DNA from: Lethocerus indicus
Taxonomy: Eukaryota; Arthropoda; Insecta; Hemiptera; Belostomatidae
Direction of reading: 5' to 3'
NCBI GenBank assembly: GCA_019843655.1
Contig: JACDQD010000007.1
Span: 20,478,365 to 20,542,364, forward strand
DNA: 64,000 nt
The notes under the pieces: model-generated
What the model was told of the DNA's origin: nothing
Seen by the model: only the letters and a program-made list of their open reading frames with translations
The model's database searches: none
Part shown: piece after piece, positions 21,865 through 34,806 of the stretch
Numbering within the stretch: the first letter of the stretch is position 1
Layout: each line of letters opens with the position of its first letter
Translations under genes and position numbers: made by a program

Positions 21865-24333
21865 ACCACGGAGTGTTTTTCCATTCCAGCTCTCGTTTCC
21901 TTTCGCAACGCCCCAACGTCCAGTTGTCCACGATTTTTTTACCCAACGATTTCTGCGAAATTTGTCTATTTTTCGCCGATTTGTTGTTTTTCCCCCCCGG
22001 GCCGGGATATAATGGGACCTATAAGAGCGACAGGCCCAGCCTCCACGCTACCCCACATTAACGCAGTTCCCCTCACACTGACTCTCGATATCCGTCGTGT
22101 TTTTCTTTTATCCGATTCAAATTGCTGCCATTATCCCACACGCTCTTAATAACGAGGGACAACCCGATTTCATTATTCCGCTGCAGTCGCCCCGAACGTG
22201 TTTCCAGGTGTCAATTAAGAGCGGAGATTAAGCCGAGGAGGACCGTACATAATTAATGACCGTCATCTGTTCAATTTACATCGAGCAATGTAATGGCCTT
22301 AATTAGTTTTCAATATCCTCTGAATAATAACACCCGTAGGGAAAAAGGCAAAAACAGCTAGTAACTTGAATGTCCAAATAATCGTTAAATTTTGACATTG
22401 ATGATTCAATTAAGCTTGAGGTCCTGTTTATCCGTCCGTTGGATTCCGTACCAGTTGCCAAGGAATGCTAATCGAGTAAATGGTCATTTATTATAATATT
22501 TACAAAAAGTGGGGGAACAAATCCTGAGAAATTGCCTTGCCCGTAGTCAAGCGAACGAATTTTATTGAACTTCGTGAATTAAATCAGTATAGACAGACAT
22601 TCTACTTGGAACTGTACGATATGATCCTCGTAAAATATACATTGTTTGATACTAAAGGGAATATTTAAATGTAACTTAACACATACAAAATAAAGCCACC
22701 ATTTTTTAAATTTATTGAGTAACAGCCCCATTTCAGGCACCGAGGTCTGTCTTGAGATGCGAATGGCACGAGTCCTGGTATCAGTGACTATAAGGATTAT
22801 ATAGGCTAATTGCTCACCTCTAGTATATCTGATTCAATGGATTAAAGATGGAAGACAGATCCGTCGCCGTAAAGGCAGAAATATTTCAAAGTGGAAGATG
22901 AATTAAATGATAACCAGAGACGCATCAGCGATTTTCACTTGGCGCGGTTAGCACACTTGCGTTTCCCTTCGGGGCGTAAGTGTCGACTTGAAAAAAGCTC
23001 AGCCGGAAGTGAGGAACGGGGCTTAGCGGATTTGATTTAGACCGGAGGGAACGCGAGCCGTAGATAAATCATGAACGGAGCCGGCGCGATGACATCCGCC
23101 ATCGGGAACGGCCCCGATTAGAAATACTGCGCAACTGGACAATCGCTTCCAGTTTGGCACTTCATGTCAGCCACTTTCACCGGCCCATATAGGCCCGATA
23201 AACAACCGGCGAAAGACTCGTAAATTCGAGACCGGTACAATGGACGTACTGCCCCATTATCGTCTGGCGATCTGCGTCCGCTATGGACTCGCGAAAAATG
23301 TTCCCATATTTCTTAAATTGGCGAAATTATACGCCGGGTAATTCGCCGGCGGGGTAAGCCCGTTTCGACTACGCCGCTCATTCCATACTGTTTCTTTTTT
23401 TACTTTCATTTAATGATCGCATACGTGTAGTTTCAAAATCGGAATCTCAACTGGGACATTTCAGATACAAATCAATGTTTGATCCGGATGTTGGGAAAGC
23501 TACCCTCACAGTTTTCCCTAAAATGACGACAAATTTTTTAGTAGGTGCAGATGGAGTAACAGGATCCATAATAAAATCCATTCTAGAACTAATTCTTTAA
23601 TTGGACTCTACCTTTCACCCGCTGCTGCCTTCTTAAAGAATCTTAACTTCACAATCGAACAATAGTAGCACTTTGTAGAATACAACTGGCCGTTGAACAC
23701 TAGTATAACACTGCGTTTACTAATTGGGTTTCAGCTCTCGTTCGGAACTGTTCATCATTATCGGGAAATGTTAAAAGTTTAGAATTAGCCGCGTGAGTCA
23801 CACATTGGATTTATAAAACCGTACACATCCTCGATGAATGCGGATTGATCGTTACTTCCGTAGCGCGGCTTCGACGCTTTGAATTCAATCTGAACGACGC
23901 AAATAGATACGGCCGTTCGGTATCGAAATGACGTGTCCAATGCTGGGTATAATGTCTCCATAAATTAGCCCGCCCTTTTTCCTTTTGTCTATCGGGCTCA
24001 TCAATCCCGCTCGCGTCGAGTCGGGATTTTTATTTAAATTTCCGCGTGGGCCCGTTCAGTACGCATCCCCTTAACATGTTGATGAGCGGCGGTGCAGCGG
24101 CCGGCCGAATAAAAAATAGTGCTGTCAGTTGATGATTTTATGATCGCGACAAAATGACATATATCCGTGAATGCTGATAAGCCTTTCGGTGGCTTCGAAA
24201 CCCCCGAATTAACATGACGCATTAAGTTGGGACCTTTCACTGAATTGAATTAGGTACTTTAATCAAACGACAGAGAATACAATGCTGCAGTTCAATACAA
24301 CCGGTCTTAAACAATTTTTTGTTAAACAAATGT

Positions 24334-24347
24334 CTATCTTAAGATAG
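24334..24347. repeat. 14 bp perfect palindrome CTATCTTAAGATAG
   Basis: This is self-complementary over its whole length and lies about 85 bp upstream of the next cadherin exon. It may be a dimeric protein-binding site or chance. Confidence 0.5.
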
Positions 24348-24430
24348 CATGTGTCGCGGATCTTTTACAGTTAACCGAATTGATTATATGGAATTTTTCT
24401 GCTGACTGAAATCATTTTGATTGTTTACAG

Positions 24431-24553
24431 TTGATCTGTACGGTAAAAGCGACGAACAAGAAGAGGACGATCCCGGTCATCGTCAGGGTGACGGATATAA
24501 ACGACAACGCCCCCGTATTCGTCAACACTCCGTACGAGACCACCGTCTCCGAG
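24431..24553 (+). CDS. Cadherin exon: end of EC repeat with DINDNAP linker
   Basis: The exon lies between TTTACAG (24430) and a standard GTAAGA donor (24554). It is exactly 41 codons in phase 0 at both ends. It begins LICTVKATNKKRTIP, continues VIVRVTDINDNAPVF and ends YETTVSE. DINDNAP is the classic calcium-binding linker between successive EC repeats. The VSE at the exon end supplies the glutamate that starts calcium binding in the next repeat. The start fits directly onto HIVFQ of the previous exon, giving the expected last strands of one repeat. As in protocadherin-15, two cysteines are possible in this first repeat, and one is visible here (C in LICTV). The exon carries nothing unusual. 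Confidence 0.95.
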
Positions 24554-27500
24554 GTAAGACTTTCTTAAATAATTCCAAAATATTATTTGTGTCGGATTCT
24601 AAAACATTATTTCGATATAAGACTCCAATATACCGTTCGAATCTGTCCCTTCTGATCAATAATGGTACTGTTTTAAGTCCCGAGCTTTTCGACTTTCATC
24701 GCTTCAACACTTCAAGCCGTCGGGGGTCCACAGCGCGCTTATCAAAGTTTAGAAAAGGTCTTTGTCGTGCTCTTCTATCACGGAGACGAGTTCCCTGGCC
24801 TCCATTCTAACCGCGTTTATAATTCCCCGCATGTCCATTTTCAATATCGTCGTATTCTGATGATATTAGGGCTGAAGACAATAATTTGTGTCATGTCTTT
24901 GGGATTGACCAATTATTTGCGTCGGTTACGCTTTCACGGTGGTCACCGACGAACAATATTATTCCACGAATTTGTATACTCAATATGTAAATATTTCGAA
25001 ATATCCATTGCCGGTATTAAAAGCCCGAGCAATAACATCTAAACGGGAACATATCAAATTGTAAAACCCACCTAACGTTCACGGTGCAACAGGTAATCGT
25101 GACCGGGTTCAATACAGTTTTGCATACTCGTGCAAATCGTGACTTACTCGCTTATAATGTTGACACTGATAGAAATATTTAGAGAAAAATGGTTCAACCG
25201 GTTGAACAATACGTCTTTCAATGTTCGATGTAGAATGTTCAATGCTCGGAACGGTTTCCCGATTTACTTATAAGTAAACCCATCAGTTTTACCCTGAAAG
25301 ATCTGTCTTTGTTGCGGATTTATTAATGTCTAAAAAAGGGGATAATGGATTGGCGCAACGAAACTCCAAGAGAATCGGGGCCAGCTAAGAATTTTTCATA
25401 CTTTGATTTGAATCACGAGGGAATAATTCGCGGAATACACTCGCTTCCCGGTTACTGTATTTCTATCGCAATTGTTTGAAACGGCCGAATACCTGTTTCG
25501 CGCCCACTGAGTGTGAGCATTGTGCAACACCGTCGTACAGTTCCATTACAATCTCCGATATTATCCCGTAGTGAAATCGGAGGGTAGCGCGAGCGTGCAT
25601 ATAATAAATCATGCATGCTCCCGGTCCCCGTTTTCATTCTGTGTCGCCGGCCCTGTGTTCTCCCGCTCCGGCGGACAATCGGGACGCTCCCTATCGGCGG
25701 CTGGCACGCTCAGCTTCCGCCTTATTTCATATTTCGGTTGATTTATTTGAATTTCGTGACCAGTGAACCGCTGGCTCGGTTGGCACCCGTAATTGAAAAG
25801 CCTGGTTAGACCGACCCCGCTTATCGCTTACCTCTTGGACCTCAAAATGAATGTGTGGTCAAAACGTCGAAAAATCCTATCAGGACATTTTAAATTCATT
25901 TTTAAAAAGTTTCCTCTAGCAAATCTATATTATTTCAAGTCCAGAGTAAATATATTCTGAAAATGAACTTCCCCAATTCCAGAAGAATTAATTATTTTTG
26001 CCGCAAACAAAGAAATGTCAAAGTTGGATTACTATAAATACAACACTGTAATTAGGTGGCAAAAATTCTATTATGCAATTTTTTTCAGAGAGTATAAAAT
26101 TTAACTCGAAACAGCAAGCTATGAAATGCACCAGCGACGATATGCTGGAATTTGATGTTACAATTTCAGCGATAGATTAGAGGATCACAAGTATCAAATG
26201 TAATGCGTCCGCGTCCGTTATAGGTGTATAAATAATATTTAGTATTTACAACGATGTTTCTAGATATGAACATCAGGTAACAATATACAAATTTTATTTA
26301 TACTGGAAATAATTTTACTAATGCAACAAATGGAATCCAGCGCGGGAGCTATCGTACTTATTTATACGTATTGGAGTCAATATTCTCGATAGATCACGAG
26401 GGCAGTACTTTCGACAAATAGACCGGAGAAAGAAATTATCTCTCAATTTGTTATTCAAAATAAGCATTAAAAATTCATACGTGCCGCGCTAATGCACGAA
26501 GGGGGTGGCGGCCGAAGGAGTAGAAAGGCGAGACCCCGGGGGTAGGGTAAGGATCGCCGTGGAAATTCTGAACGGGAATAAGCGATAAATAATTTCCGCC
26601 GACGATCAATTGCTATCTCTCGAATACAAATCATATTCAAAACGCTCTACCCTTTTAGCCATCCGGAGAAAGGAACCGGTCGTTACAAGCCGGGGGGTCA
26701 TATCGGGAACACTCGGCGTTATGGCCAACCTGGTTTTAATTCTTCTTGATCTTCCTACTTGCAGGCGGTTAAATACAAGAATAGAGCCTTGTCTAGGAAT
26801 ACCGTATAAAATTTTCGATCCGTATCTAGCGAAGTCGGCTGTAAATGATGAATGGTAGAACCGGTAATACTGGAAAATGTTTTAATAAATGGCCGATCGT
26901 AGATACCGCAAACGATTGAAACCAGAATTGAGTACTATCTTAATTATCAGTTTTCTGATCATATTTCCCTGTATTAACAGAATATTTTGTTGGGGAACCT
27001 ACTTGTGGTTAACCACATGGAACAATCACTGCGTCAAACATCGGGGCTTGTTATATTTTTGTATATCACAATTTGGATATCAAAATTTGGAATGGCATCC
27101 TGGTATCTGAAACAACTGAATTAAAATTGTACGTGGCAGTAATTGACACGTGTCAGCACAAGTTCAGAAAACGCGCTATATGTATTCAAAACGAAATTTC
27201 AGAGAAGACAAAGCGTTACAAGATGGCCCGTGAGCAACCGGTGTTGCCTAAATGGTTTGATTATATTTTCACGGTGTAAATATAATACACCGAGCTTGTC
27301 GATATTTTGCAAGGAAATCTTACAAATCGGACGCTCCCTGTACGGCGGTAAGCGGCGGACAGATGGTTTTCTCGGTTCGAGCGGATGTTGAATTTTTCAC
27401 GGTGCCGCGATAACCACCTGCGTCGTCGCCTTATTATGCCCCCCCTTTAATGCATATGTATGCTTCCGACCGCGACAGAGCCGGCGTGTGCTCAAGATGT

Positions 27501-30500
27501 CCTCTCAGGTGTTCCCGCCTCTTTAAACAACGCCGCTGATAATGTTGTCTCTTATAACAAAGGGGGGCGGGCGCACTGCCATGGACCCGTCCACGCATGT
27601 GTTGTCCTGTTTGAATTGTCATAGACGGAAATATGCAATTCACGGTCTAATTTTAATTTTTTTTCTGTTTGGCCTGAAAAAACGGGTTTCAAGTTGTTCT
27701 GCCCCAAAAACCCATCCGATATGTCGTCATAGAGTCGAATAAGTTTAAATACATTACGGAATCCATTCGAATGAACGGTTATATGGGTATAATACATGGA
27801 TGAAATTTCAAGCTCCTGATACCGCAACTTCAGAATTCTTAAAACAGATCATATAAAATTTGTATTGATGAGGTCATGGTGACGATTATGATTAAAGCCT
27901 TATTTAAGCCGTCCCGAGCGATTAATATTTTTTAATTTTATTTCGTACAATTTAAAAATGAACTACGCGGTCTCTGGGCGTGAAATGAAGTTCGCCGTGT
28001 GGGTTACAGCTCTTTGTCGGCCAGCGCGGCATTATCGGTTGTCCAGTTTACATGTAAATAAGCGGGTCCGATTAACCGGGTCTGAAATCGATCTGTTTCG
28101 TTCTTTTTCGATCCGATCTATTATGGCGCTGCGGCGGCTAAGGGCCGCCGCTTAGTCACACCCCTCTTAGTCATACTCGGTCGCCTTACCATTCGGTGTT
28201 AATAGGGCAGGGGGAGGAGGAGGCCCACGTGACCGGTGTGGGCTCCCAGCAGACGGACGTACCCGGCCTCGGGGACGTGGGGTGGTTCTCCTACGCGATT
28301 GTCTATTGCCCGATTGGCTGCAATAAAGATATATATACACCTAGCGACAGGGTTTAAACACATCTGTGCATTGTAATTCTGCGAGGGGCGAACAGTTGAG
28401 TAATATATAAAAAGAAAATAATATACGCGCGTACATTGTTCTGGTACCGTGTACTTACAACTCGCACGACCATTTGTTTCATTGTACCCGGCGTCGATAT
28501 TATGCGTCATTAAACAGGATTATGCACATATATATTCATCTTACTACACTGCGTGTGTGTCCCCTGTTTTTAATATAACACACTTTCATTTCCTGATGTC
28601 ACCTATTTTATTTATTTATGTAGTAAAACCGTGTCGTGCTCCTACAATTTATTTGTAAAAGTTATCTGTAACTTATATCTGTTATCAATAGCTAATATAT
28701 ACTTATAACTTCTTTTGTGATCGTGTGTGGCATCACCACAAAACTCCAGGTGTGGAAAAACCCTTGATCCAAACCGTAAAGCCCAGTCGAAAAAACCCAA
28801 TCCTCCCATAATTTTCCATCCGAAACTCTCTCCGCCTGTTTTAAATCTTCTATGTATTTTCCTGCCACGTACGAGACGCCGGCGATATGGTCGAGGAACA
28901 ATTGCATCTGAAATAATACCGCATTGAGCTATGTGTAGGACATTGGCCGTGTGACTCAGCCGCCGCGGGGAGACGTAGGAGCCGGGCCGACAAACATGGC
29001 TAGACGGGTAGACAGACGGACGAACTAGCGGGGCCGGTGGCGTCTATAAGCGCGTCTGTAATTGTCTACCGCCCCGTGATATTTATTTATTTATTCGGCT
29101 CGTAAATGGGGCACCGGCTCTGACCTTTGGCGGGCGCCCACGCCTCACCTCTCCCCCCTCGGCTCCGACAGGTTGTTGCTGAAATACATCAGTAGAGTTC
29201 GATTTAATTTACTGCCCTAGGATTTGGATATTTAAATAAAGAAGTGTAACTAATTTAAATTATTTGTGTCGAGTTCGGAATATCACCTGTATTTTATTGT
29301 CCGTTATAAGCTGGAATTGTTTCTATCGCGAATGCCAAAAATATATTATTAACGGTTGCATCGTATGAACTTGATTCATTATTAATATAGACGGTAAAAT
29401 TGGATAAAAACCCTGATATCGCGTATCGGGATAATTAATAAACCGGTGTTTTGTCGCTTCCGTCAAAAATAATCATCCCCCGAGGGATCTTTTATCTTTC
29501 ACTCGGGAATTCATTTCGGGTGCGGAGCAAGGGCCCAGTCACTCGAGTTTATATTGAGACAAACGGCGCTCAAGTTTTATAATCCCGCCGGACAGAGACG
29601 GATGACTCGAGTTTATAAATACGGCCCGACGAAGAAAGGGCGCTTCAGAAGAGCCCGTCACGAGGGCGGCGTGACTTATGAGGGAAACTTTTTATTTGAC
29701 GGTCAACTTTAGCGGGAGATAAATTTTTCAAATCCCCCTTAGAATAAACGCACTTTTTTCCATCCAGAGTAGAGGCCCCAGCAAATCTGTATTAGATTGA
29801 ACTTCGAAGATCAAATATTTTGTCACACTAAGATTAAACCGATGGTAATATCTTTCCGATAGTGATCTTAATCTTATTATTGGGATAAATTAAGGACCTA
29901 TTATTATTATTATTTAAAGAAAGTAGTACAGAATACTTAATACTACTTTCACGTGTAGACCACAAAAATCTTTAAATAGATATAACCCACCTCCCCTACC
30001 TCGTAATTAGAGATTGTTTGAAAACATTCATCCTATTCAAATTGTAGTTCACTTCGATATAAATGATAAATAACATTCCACAGGTAACCTATGCAGCACT
30101 AATGTGCAGTCGATTAGTGGCCTTGCAGTACCTCTAAAGCCGACAAGTAATTAATTATTGGCTCAATAAATTCTGGAAGTCTCTGAGAGCTTTATGCAGC
30201 TAATGGAACCGCGACATTGGCCGGATTACAAAATAAGGAAAAAGTATTACTCGGAATCCCTGAAAAGGTTGTAAAAGGAAATGAGGGAGAGGTGGGAGGC
30301 GGACGGTAGATATAAGCCGATTAGAAGGGCAAAAGCGGGTATCGAGGCGCTCCGTTTAAGCCGATTTCGTCCACAAAACACCGGACACAATGGAAATGTT
30401 TAATTCTTACCTTTTAGAGTTTGCGCTCGAAGGAACGGTTAGGTCAAACTCGACGGAAGATATAAATTATCCGAATCGTTTTCGTGGACCTAGTGTCACG

Positions 30501-31750
30501 ATTTTGTAGCCATTCTTACTAGTTATTTACGTCTTTAGACTTAAATGATAACGTTATCTATTATAATATACAATTTTAATACAATATCAACATAAGGCAG
30601 GCGTTTAGGAACAATTATACTTACGATTCCTATTATAACTAACTAAATTGCATAAAAAATTAGTTATGTTTCCAATAATCCCAATAACATGTTAATGAGC
30701 ATACTAGAGTTGTACGACCATTTCTCTTCATCTGTACGAATAAGAATAATTTTTTTTTAAATATAATAAATGTTTTAAAATATTATTGTCACGCTCATTT
30801 CCGGATAACGTCAGCGTCAGTTATTGGCTAAGTATCTCCTCGCTACGGAAGCAAACGTGTACCTTGCGATACGGATGACTCGTTCCACGAAACAGATTAA
30901 AACGCTAAAAGGGCAGCCGGGTTTCGTGTTTCTTACGGCCGGCCAATGCTGGCCGCGCATACCGCCGGCGCCGTGATCCACAGTCATGTGAGCCGCCACT
31001 CCATCAGAAAGTAGCATTGGCCAATGCGTAAAATGCCACTGTTTTCTGATTTAACTAAAGATTCCTGTCCCTATTGTGACTGATAATTCCAAAGGGTTGA
31101 CACAAAAAGACCTATCTTCGCAGAAGAATCTCTGTTCATTCTGGTTGTCGTTTTTAAATTAATATTTAATCTTTGTTCACTTCGGATAACTTTAATTCTC
31201 CTCACCGCACAATAATATTTGGCTACGGAGATAAAATGCCCGGAAAATTCAAACACATTTGACAAAATTAACATTACCGCTCACCACCTTTCTGTTATGA
31301 AACGCTCTCACTTCACCCCCGTGCACTCCGCTGGCGGCCCACCTAAACAAATAACCGCCATCTGAGCTCTATGTTTGCTTTAATATTTTTTCCTTGACAA
31401 GAGAAAATAATAAAGTGCGGGCCCCGCGGTCTGGAACAGAATGTCGGGAAGCGTCCCACTTTTTATTTGCTCAGCCTATTCCGTTTTCGGCGGTTAGAGT
31501 CGTGGGCGGGGGGCGGGAGCGGAATAAAATTATCATAGCATTACCGGATAAAATTCTGGTCGGCGGATATGTGAGATGTTTCCAAGAAAATTACTAGGGA
31601 AGGGAAAACACGGGGAAAATTAAAATTGGAATATGCGTTGAAAATGTAGTCTCGCCCCAGACATTGTTTCTTCACGTGCTACCGAAACTAGATTTCCATA
31701 CACATGAAACTGTTATGACAATGAAGTTAACCGCGTTTGCAAATTAAATA
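24554..31750. other. Intron segment, no gene seen
   Basis: Mostly AT-rich DNA. A GC-richer island at about 28950-29170 contains direct AGACGG-type repeats (TAGACGGGTAGACAGACGGA). A GC-rich hairpin lies at 28131-28151, and an (ATT)n tract at about 29899-29914. Open frames such as 26610-26858 and 28199-28510 match nothing I recognise. Confidence 0.6.
28131..28151. repeat. GC hairpin, 8 bp arms
   Basis: GCGGCGGC and GCCGCCGC flank a 5-base loop (TAAGG). A perfect 8 bp GC stem is stable in RNA or DNA. It is too short for a microRNA precursor. Confidence 0.6.
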
Positions 31751-31751
31751 T

Positions 31752-31805
31752 AGCGAGAAGCCGAAACCGGTCTACCTTACCACTAAATAAGCGAATGGGG
31801 GAGAT
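31752..31805 (+). mobile_element. Fragment of a PLE terminal repeat / ribozyme 3' half
   Basis: GCGAGAAGCCGAAACCGGTC at 31753 matches the PLE 3' end (GCGAGCAGCCGAAACCGGTC, 8736-8754) at 19 of 20 bases. Weaker similarity continues through CTAAATAAGCGAATGGGGG. The CTGANGA half of the hammerhead core is not present upstream, so this is a remnant and not a complete ribozyme. Confidence 0.65.
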
Positions 31806-32157
31806 AATTGTTAAGGATTCTTAAAAAATCCTGATGCAAATGAATGAATGTAAATCGTTTCCGATAATATAATAATGTGTTATATGTAATAAATTACGGG
31901 ACGTGCAATATCGTTGGTAGGTAATAAAACAAACCAAAGTAAAAATGTCAAAAAAGGAATGATATCTAGCTCAACCGCGAATTTGCCGGCGAATCTAGTT
32001 CCGGCTGTATAATGCATTCAGTACCCCCTTTCTAGAAGAGGTCGGTACCGGCGCAGGTACGAAAAATAAAAACGGAAGGAGCGCATCTAAATTTATTCAA
32101 TTTATTCCGAGCCGAGAAAAAAAAAGAAAACTCGGGCTAGACGAAGAAAAAGGAACC

Positions 32158-32181
32158 GGAGGAGGAGGAGGAGGAGGAGGA
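32158..32181. repeat. (GGA)n microsatellite
   Basis: About eight uninterrupted GGA/GAG units lie in a purine-rich stretch that starts near 32115. Confidence 0.95.
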
Positions 32182-32900
32182 TGAAATAGGCGCGGAAAGG
32201 AGGCAAAAATAAAGGGATAAAAGCCGGTTGAACAATACTGGCTGGGAGGCGTCACGAGTCTCTGTCGTCATGAGGGCTGGGGGGTGGGGCATACCCCTTC
32301 CAAAAATAAAAGAGATCCTTATTGCTTCGAAATTGGTTTAATGTCTCGAGGGCTCCCACTTCGTCACGATCCGACCTCCGACACATCTATCCTATATCGG
32401 ATTGCGAATACACTTAAGTATTTTTATGAATAAAACGACATTCGATTCGTTATTCGACCCCAATTCGAATTTACTTCCGTGTTCCAATTATTTTCAATGA
32501 AGCCAGGTGTTTTGACAATTTAACAAAAGAGAAATGAATGTTAAGACGTTCTTTCAATGTTCTACGGGGGGTTAAAGCTACATCCCATTGTGTTGATTAT
32601 GAAGTGGCCTATTTATCAGGTGTTGACTTTATTAAATGATTCAGAGCTTTTATCAGAAATTTAAACAAAGCATTATTATTGAATGACAGTGAGTATTAAC
32701 ACTTTTCGTAAAGATGTGAGGCAAAATAAAGGTTTCGTTGAGAATTAAAGTGCTCTTAGGGATGTAAGAACGGAGCATCCATTTCGATAAAATCCTTTGA
32801 ATTTTCCATATTACAACTTAAACTAAACTATTTTTTTATTTAATATAAGGTTTTTGATTTTCCATAAAAAGTACAAGAAGACAAAATTATTGTAAAAAAA

Positions 32901-32921
32901 AATTATGCGATCCGCATAATT
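32901..32921. repeat. Hairpin AATTATGCG / CGCATAATT
   Basis: The 9 bp arms are perfect around a 3-base loop (ATC). It is isolated, with no transcription signal. Confidence 0.6.
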
Positions 32922-33607
32922 ATGCCGTTACCTATGAATTAAACATTAGGTGTTTCTGTATTCATGTAGATGGTAAAACCCAAAGTGATCTGAAGAACAG
33001 AAGTATAATTTTCGCATTAGGACCAATTCGCTGTAGGAGTCATTAGATTAATAGGCTATTAACTATCTGCGGGTATGGTACTTTGTAAATCGCGTCTGAA
33101 TAAGTGAGATAGGTATAATTATGTGTATTTTAATTGTCATCGACAACCTCGGACGTAATGACCGTTCCAACTGCGACTCGAAAAAATAGCCCCTCTGCCA
33201 ATATTGCGAAACGGGCCATGCGGACGAGTATTAGAAGACGGGTAATTTAGATATCGCTCGTAATCATATCGTTTATTGGAAATATCGTATAGAGACAGAC
33301 CGGTGTGGGTTTCGTAGATATGAAGGTTGAACTGGGCAGGAAAGGGAGAAAAGCGTATTGGGAAGAGTGTTTGATGGAGTGAGATAGGCATAGAGTGTGT
33401 GTCTTGTAGTTTGTTTTAAAAGTCGCAGGCCGACTGAGAATATGCTAATTGCTAAGCCCCCCTCCCGCCCCGCCATCGCCACACCTCTCACTAGCTTTGT
33501 CATGGTTCGTGCCCTCAGTCTCAGTGTGCCTCTTAGTGTCCAGTCCGTGTGCGTGTATCTGTGTAAGCGGAACTTCTTTGGTTTTATTGGCGTCGTCCCC
33601 GTGCGTG

Positions 33608-33728
33608 TCACAGGTGGACTTCATTCAGCCTAATTTATAGATCGGAACGAAGGACGCCGGGATGAGAATGAATTTTTATGCATGAAATTCACAGGTGGAT
33701 TTCATTCGGCTTAATATTTAGAGCGGAA
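33608..33728. repeat. Diverged tandem duplication, 81 bp period
   Basis: TCACAGGTGGACTTCATTCA at 33608 recurs at 33689 as TCACAGGTGGATTTCATTCG. Both continue into CTTAAT/CCTAAT, TTTA and CGGAA. The copies differ at several positions, so the duplication is not recent. Confidence 0.75.
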
Positions 33729-34759
33729 TATTATTCAATGCTCGTTTGAAGATGTAGATCTTATTCAAATGATCGGTACTCATGTCCCCTCCTAAAGATA
33801 AACGAGTGAGGACAATATTAAAGTATCCGCAGTAACTAATTATGTCTCTCTAAAACTCTTCATATCCGTATTTTCATAATATTGAGTGAACCGTTTCCTC
33901 GACATAAATTTGAAATGGATATTATTTCAGTTAAATATTCCTGTCGCCCAATAATTTTTTTTCCATTATTTCCGCCGGGCTTATATTGCCCGGCGGGACG
34001 TTTATGATGCGTAGAAGAGTGCGCACTTATAACAGGGGCGGAGTTATACGACCGGGGTCGTAAAAATCCGTTTAGCGGCAGTTAAACGGCGTCATACCCA
34101 CCCCCTCATGGCCCGGACTCGAGTCAGCCCTCCAATAAGAATAGGGCGGATCGTAAAGCCCCGAAGCCGAAAACCTCTTAAGTCATCGTAAAAAACCGCC
34201 GCGGCAATCGACCTCGGATTCCAATTTAGAATATGAGTTTTCGAGGTCCCCGCTTTGAAGTGATTATTAATCTCTTGTGAAACGACACTGCTGGGGGCGT
34301 TTACGTCGCCGTCGACTGAACAATCCCGCTCACGAATTCAATGCCAATAAAAATGAGTCAGTTTTCTAATTAAATTTCTTACTGTCTTGGGCAAATGAAA
34401 GTTATTATTCGTTCTCCGAAACGATGAAAAGCGGTTTATTGGGTTCAACCTGTTGTCCGGTCCGAAGGTTGGAATTAAATTCCATTTCCGTCCCACATTC
34501 TCCGGTCAGGCTTCTCCTCGTGACCGAGTCCGGGTCTTCTTCTCCCGGCTATTCCAACCCACCAACCTTCCCATTGAGAAAATACAATTTAGCTAACCTT
34601 TCCGAGAATCCTTACAACATTCTGACTACCTTTGTGGGCGTATTTGTCGCTTCCGAATTGATAAACATACAAGCAAATGCATTCTTATACTGCAGATTAT
34701 TGGAAATGTGTTAATACTGTAATATATTAGTAAGACTATGAATGCAACAAATCTATGAG

Positions 34760-34806
34760 ACCATCGTTTGTCTTTCTAGACTACCATCGTCTGTCTTTCT
34801 ATACTA
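34760..34806. repeat. 23 bp tandem duplication
   Basis: ACCATCGTTTGTCTTTCTA (34760) recurs at 34783 as ACCATCGTCTGTCTTTCTA with a single difference in the core. Confidence 0.8.

Larger units (their letters stand above)
21859..24430 (+). other. Cadherin intron, 2572 bp, phase 0, GC-AG
   Basis: The intron runs from the GC donor to GATTGTTTACAG at 24430. The first 288 bp are open in the exon frame, so retention would add about 96 residues before a stop at about 22147. No exon or mobile element was recognised inside. A 14 bp perfect palindrome lies at 24334-24347, shortly before the acceptor. Confidence 0.8.

Noticed and set aside
33137..33640. Overlapping open frames on both strands around 33.1-33.6 kb
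   Set aside because: They lie inside the cadherin intron, overlap each other on both strands, and carry no recognisable motif.
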